In this document: piece after piece, positions 61,279 through 64,000 of the stretch
How the letters are laid out: each line of letters opens with the position of its first letter
Position numbering within the stretch: the stretch's first letter is position 1
From: Kribbella pratensis
GTDB lineage: Bacteria > Actinomycetota > Actinomycetes > Propionibacteriales > Kribbellaceae
Assembly (NCBI RefSeq): GCF_004365355.1
Contig: NZ_SODP01000001.1
Span: forward strand, 3,098,481-3,162,480
DNA: 64,000 bases
Direction: 5' to 3'
The notes under the pieces: generated by a model
Told to the model about the DNA's origin: nothing
Databases searched by the model: none
The model's input: the letters and a program-made list of their open reading frames with translations, nothing else
Program-made: the position numbers and the translations under genes

Positions 61279-62169
61279 ATGGGATTCACTTCCACGGCGG
61301 TTGCCGGCACGCCCATCCTGGACATCACCTTCGAGCAGGCCGGACCGGCTGACGGCGTACCGGTCATCCTGTTGCACGGGTTCCCGTACGACGTCCGTTC
61401 GTACGACGAGGTCGTGGCGCCACTGGTAGCGCAGGGCGCGCGCGTACTGGCGCCGTACCTCCGCGGCTTCGGGCCGACCACCTTCCGCGATCCGGCCACG
61501 CCGCGCTCGGGGCAGCAGGCCGCGCTGGGGCAGGATCTCGTCGACTTCATGGACGTGCTCGGCCTCGAGTCCGCCGTGCTGGCAGGTTACGACTGGGGCG
61601 GCAGAGCCGCGTGCATCACTGCGGCCCTGCTTCCCCAGCGGGTCAGGGGACTCGTGACCGTCGACGGATACAACATCCAGAACATCGCGGCTGCGAACGA
61701 GCCCACTCTCCCCGAGTGGGAGAGCATGCTCTGGTACCAGTACTACTTCCACTCCGAGCGCGGACGGCATGGTCTCGAGCAGCATCGCGAAGAGCTTTGC
61801 TCGCTGCTGTGGCGCACGTGGTCACCGACCTGGACGGAAGCAGGCGAAGCCTTTGCCGCAAGCGCATCGAGCGTGCACAACCCAGACTTCGTGGACGTGG
61901 TCATCCACTCCTACCGTCACCGGTTCGGCCTGGCCGACGGCGACTCTCGCTACCAGCGGACCGAGGAGCTGCTCGCGGAGCAACCACCGATCACCGTCCC
62001 GACCGTGATGGTGGAGAGCGGTGCCGACGGGCTGCTCGGACCGGGTCCCGCAGCCGACCGGGACCACTTCACCGGCCCCTACGAACATCTCATCCTCGAG
62101 GATGTGGGACACAATCCCCCGCAGGAGGCACCCGACCGCTTCGCCGCTGCGGTCCTGAGTCTCCTATGA
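61279..62169 (+). CDS. Alpha/beta hydrolase, Asp-nucleophile type
   Basis: A 296-residue alpha/beta hydrolase. HGFPYDVRSYDEV forms the oxyanion region, and the elbow AGYDWGGRA has an Asp nucleophile (Asp105), as in epoxide hydrolases and dehalogenases. The acid lies near VESGADGLLG and the catalytic His in EDVGHNPPQE. Substrate unknown. It diverges from the sugar ABC operon across 190 bases that hold the two operators. Confidence 0.85.
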   Translation: MGFTSTAVAGTPILDITFEQAGPADGVPVILLHGFPYDVRSYDEVVAPLVAQGARVLAPYLRGFGPTTFRDPATPRSGQQAALGQDLVDFMDVLGLESAVLAGYDWGGRAACITAALLPQRVRGLVTVDGYNIQNIAAANEPTLPEWESMLWYQYYFHSERGRHGLEQHREELCSLLWRTWSPTWTEAGEAFAASASSVHNPDFVDVVIHSYRHRFGLADGDSRYQRTEELLAEQPPITVPTVMVESGADGLLGPGPAADRDHFTGPYEHLILEDVGHNPPQEAPDRFAAAVLSLL

Positions 62170-62200
62170 GACTCAGCCCTTTGCCGTTACGAAGCGGTGC

Positions 62201-63307
62201 TCAGGTGAGTACTGCGAAGGCCCGGATGTCGGCGGCGAGGAGATCGGGTTCCTCGGTCGCGGCGAAGTGACCGCCGCGAGGCATCCGCGTGTAGTGCACG
62301 ACGTTGTAGTTGCGCTCGGCCCATTTCCGCGGCGGCTGGACGAGATCGGCGGGAAACACGGCCAGTCCGGTCGGCACCGATACCTGCACGGGGCCGGGCG
62401 GGTAGTGCTTGTGTTCCCAGTACGGCCTGAAGCTCGCCGCGATCGCCCCGGTGAACCAGTACAGGCTCGCCTGGGTGAGGATCAGGTCCTCCCCGAGACC
62501 GGAGAGCTGGTCGCCGTGATCGGTCCAGGCGCGGTACTTCTCCAGCAGCCAGGCGAGCAGCCCCACCGGGGAATCGTTGAGCGCATAGGCCGGTGTGAGC
62601 GGGCGGGTGCGCTGCAGGTGTTCGTAGCCGCCTTCCTCGGCGTACCACTGCTCGCCCTGAGCGACGTACGCCGCCTCGTCCTCGGTCGGTCGGGACTGGT
62701 CGCCGGGGTCGGCCACGGCCAGCACATGAATGCCGGCGACAGCCTCCGGGTGCGCCTGGCCGAGCCGTGCGCTGATACCAGCCCCGAGATCGCCGCCGTG
62801 TGCGAGATACCGGGTGAAGCCGAGCCCGGTCATCAGCCCGTGCCAGAGTTCATGCGTCGGGGTGCCAGGTAACGTCGCCTGCTCCGGCGTGAACGGAAAC
62901 CCCGGCAGAGACGGCACCACGACGGTGAACGCGCGGGCACCAGCGTCGCCGTACTCGCTCGGACGCGCCAGCCGCTTGGCCAGCTCCACCTCTTCGAGAA
63001 ACGTACTCGGCCATCCATGGGTCAGAACGATCGGCACCGCGTCGGCCGTCTCCCCGTCGAAACGCAGATAGTGCACGGGCACGCCGGTGACCATTGCCCG
63101 ATGCGAAGGCAGCGCGTTGATCGCTGCCTCCTGAGCACGCCAGTCGAACCCGTCCGCCCAGAACTCAGCGAGCCTGCGAAGCTCCCCCGGCTCCGTCCCC
63201 GCTCCCCAGCCCGTCATCGGCCAGGGCCGCGGCCACCTAGTGGCCCGGATCCGGCGCCGCAACTCGTCCAACTCCGAATCCGGCACGGCTATCAACGGGT
63301 CCGGCAT
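62201..63307 (-). CDS. Epoxide hydrolase with EHN N-terminal domain
   Basis: A 368-residue epoxide hydrolase. The N-terminal EHN domain reads SELDELRRRIRATRWPRPWP, HGWP (97-100) is the oxyanion motif, and the nucleophile is Asp173 in HGGDLGAG. The His lies in RMPRGGHFAATEEPD. It opens epoxides to diols. Its start lies within the 3' end of the GlxA-type regulator gene (16-nt overlap), which suggests the regulator and the enzyme are one operon. Confidence 0.9.
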   Translation of the reverse strand: MPDPLIAVPDSELDELRRRIRATRWPRPWPMTGWGAGTEPGELRRLAEFWADGFDWRAQEAAINALPSHRAMVTGVPVHYLRFDGETADAVPIVLTHGWPSTFLEEVELAKRLARPSEYGDAGARAFTVVVPSLPGFPFTPEQATLPGTPTHELWHGLMTGLGFTRYLAHGGDLGAGISARLGQAHPEAVAGIHVLAVADPGDQSRPTEDEAAYVAQGEQWYAEEGGYEHLQRTRPLTPAYALNDSPVGLLAWLLEKYRAWTDHGDQLSGLGEDLILTQASLYWFTGAIAASFRPYWEHKHYPPGPVQVSVPTGLAVFPADLVQPPRKWAERNYNVVHYTRMPRGGHFAATEEPDLLAADIRAFAVLT

Positions 63308-64000
63308 ACGAACTCTCCTTCATAAGGATGGGAGAAAGCCCGTCGGTACAGCGTCGGTGAGATGCCGAGGGTTGCGCGCATGTGTTGGCGCAGGGAGTTC
63401 CCGGTGGCGAAGCCGGCGCGATGAGCCACGACATCGACGGGCAGGTCGGTGGACTCGAGCAGCTCCTGCGCCAGCCGAAGGCGCTGCATGGTCAACCATT
63501 GCAGAGGTGCCATGCCCACTTCCTCGCGAAATCTGCGGGTGAAGGTCCGCAGGCTCATCTGGGCGTGGGAGGCCAATTGCTTCAGGGACAGAGATTCCTG
63601 AAGGTTCTCGACGGCCCACATCCGCGTGCCGCTCGTCGAAGCCTGCGTCGGTCCCGGCACGGGATGCTCGATGTACTGCGCCTGTCCACCCTCGCGCCAC
63701 GGCGGTACAACACACAGACGCGCAACCCGATTGGCAACCGTCGACCCATGGTCGCGGCGCACAAGGTGCAAGCACAGATCGATGCCCGCGGCAACACCTG
63801 CCGACGTCAGCACGTCTCCGTCGTCGACGAACAGAACCTTCGGGTCGACGTGAACCCGCGGGAACACCTGCTGCAGGTTCTCCACCTCGCTCCAGTGCGT
63901 GGTAGCCGAGCGCCCGTCGAGGATCCCCGCAGCTGCCAAGACGTAGGCCGCGGTGCATAACGAGGCGATCCTTGCCTGCGGCCGAATCAGCTCCAAGGCA
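63292..64000 (-). CDS. GlxA-family regulator: DJ-1-like domain plus AraC helix-turn-helix (5' end outside window)
   Basis: The frame is open to the right edge, so the N-terminus is missing; an in-frame TTG near 63996 is not a start. The visible part has a DJ-1/PfpI-like domain end (IASLCTAAYVLAAAGILDGR with a Cys elbow; SAGVAAGIDLCLHLV) and then a C-terminal AraC DNA-binding domain (SLKQLASHAQMSLRTFTRRF; LLESTDLPVDVVAHRAGF). It probably regulates the epoxide hydrolase that follows. Confidence 0.88.
   Translation of the reverse strand, partial: ALELIRPQARIASLCTAAYVLAAAGILDGRSATTHWSEVENLQQVFPRVHVDPKVLFVDDGDVLTSAGVAAGIDLCLHLVRRDHGSTVANRVARLCVVPPWREGGQAQYIEHPVPGPTQASTSGTRMWAVENLQESLSLKQLASHAQMSLRTFTRRFREEVGMAPLQWLTMQRLRLAQELLESTDLPVDVVAHRAGFATGNSLRQHMRATLGISPTLYRRAFSHPYEGEFVCRTR

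Noticed and set aside
1..64000. Search for tRNA, rRNA, CRISPR arrays, insertion-sequence ends and attachment sites
   Set aside because: No cloverleaf with a GGTTCGA-type T loop, no spaced direct repeats and no transposase or integrase frame was seen by eye; a tool-based scan could still find a small RNA.

Overview
The window is chromosomal DNA from a very GC-rich actinobacterium. Gene content points to the Kribbella/Nocardioides side of the class: three ANTAR proteins, a DUF222-HNH protein, a GPGG small membrane protein, an hsp20 gene next to an 'HSP18 regulator', ECF sigma-SnoaL, CGNR and MerR-type regulators, and many leaderless promoters. The genus is an inference, not something the sequence proves. 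I see no rRNA, tRNA, CRISPR array, insertion sequence or prophage. Genes are dense, and no gene-free stretch exceeds about 250 bases.

Layout. 1-13 kb: a HAD hydrolase cut by the left edge, an ECF sigma factor with a VOC-protein partner, an acetylxylan esterase, two SDR proteins (one without the catalytic Tyr/Lys), an enolase-superfamily enzyme, a DUF4037/methyltransferase pair, NagA, a MalK/MsiK-like ATPase, and a LysR/metallo-hydrolase pair. 13-16.4 kb: a tightly overlapping operon of lipoprotein, Nramp-like transporter with altered metal-site motifs, two small PRC-barrel-like proteins and topoisomerase IB. 16.5-22.5 kb: a PP2C-HATPase-STAS switch protein beside a GAF-ANTAR protein, then MerR, a DUF222-HNH gene with a perfect LexA-type box over its start codon, and an aldo/keto reductase with a MerR-type promoter dyad. 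22.4-28 kb: MarR/MFS efflux pair, a broken alpha/beta hydrolase behind a patatin, a CcdA-thioredoxin fusion and a DUF1398 protein.

28-34 kb is an L-arabinose catabolic unit (lacI-araB-araD-araA) beside a second acetylxylan esterase about 83% identical to the first. Its LacI-type operators recur upstream of the ChvE/GguAB-type sugar ABC operon at 57-61 kb, so uptake and catabolism are probably one regulon, plausibly for arabinoxylan sugars. 34-43 kb holds a MarR/quinone-reductase pair with three matching operators, azlCD with a CGNR regulator, a GH13 enzyme, NDH-2, DJ-1 and a dehalogenase-like hydrolase.

43.6-47.4 kb is a heat-shock/stress island: HSP18-type regulator, hsp20, an unusual J-domain/GAF/ANTAR fusion, a SRPBCC protein, a GPGG membrane peptide and a third ANTAR protein. 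47.5-64 kb: aminoglycoside-phosphotransferase-like protein, MFS/HxlR efflux pair, an exported amine oxidase translationally coupled to an exported RidA-like protein, an LLM oxidoreductase, aminotransferase/XRE-cupin pair, TetR, the sugar ABC operon, two Asp-nucleophile hydrolases, and a GlxA-type regulator cut by the right edge.

The most notable observations are the J-GAF-ANTAR fusion in the hsp20 locus, the shared operator linking arabinose catabolism to the distant ABC transporter, the SOS box on the DUF222-HNH gene, the exported RidA/amine-oxidase pair, and the variant-Nramp/topoisomerase IB operon.
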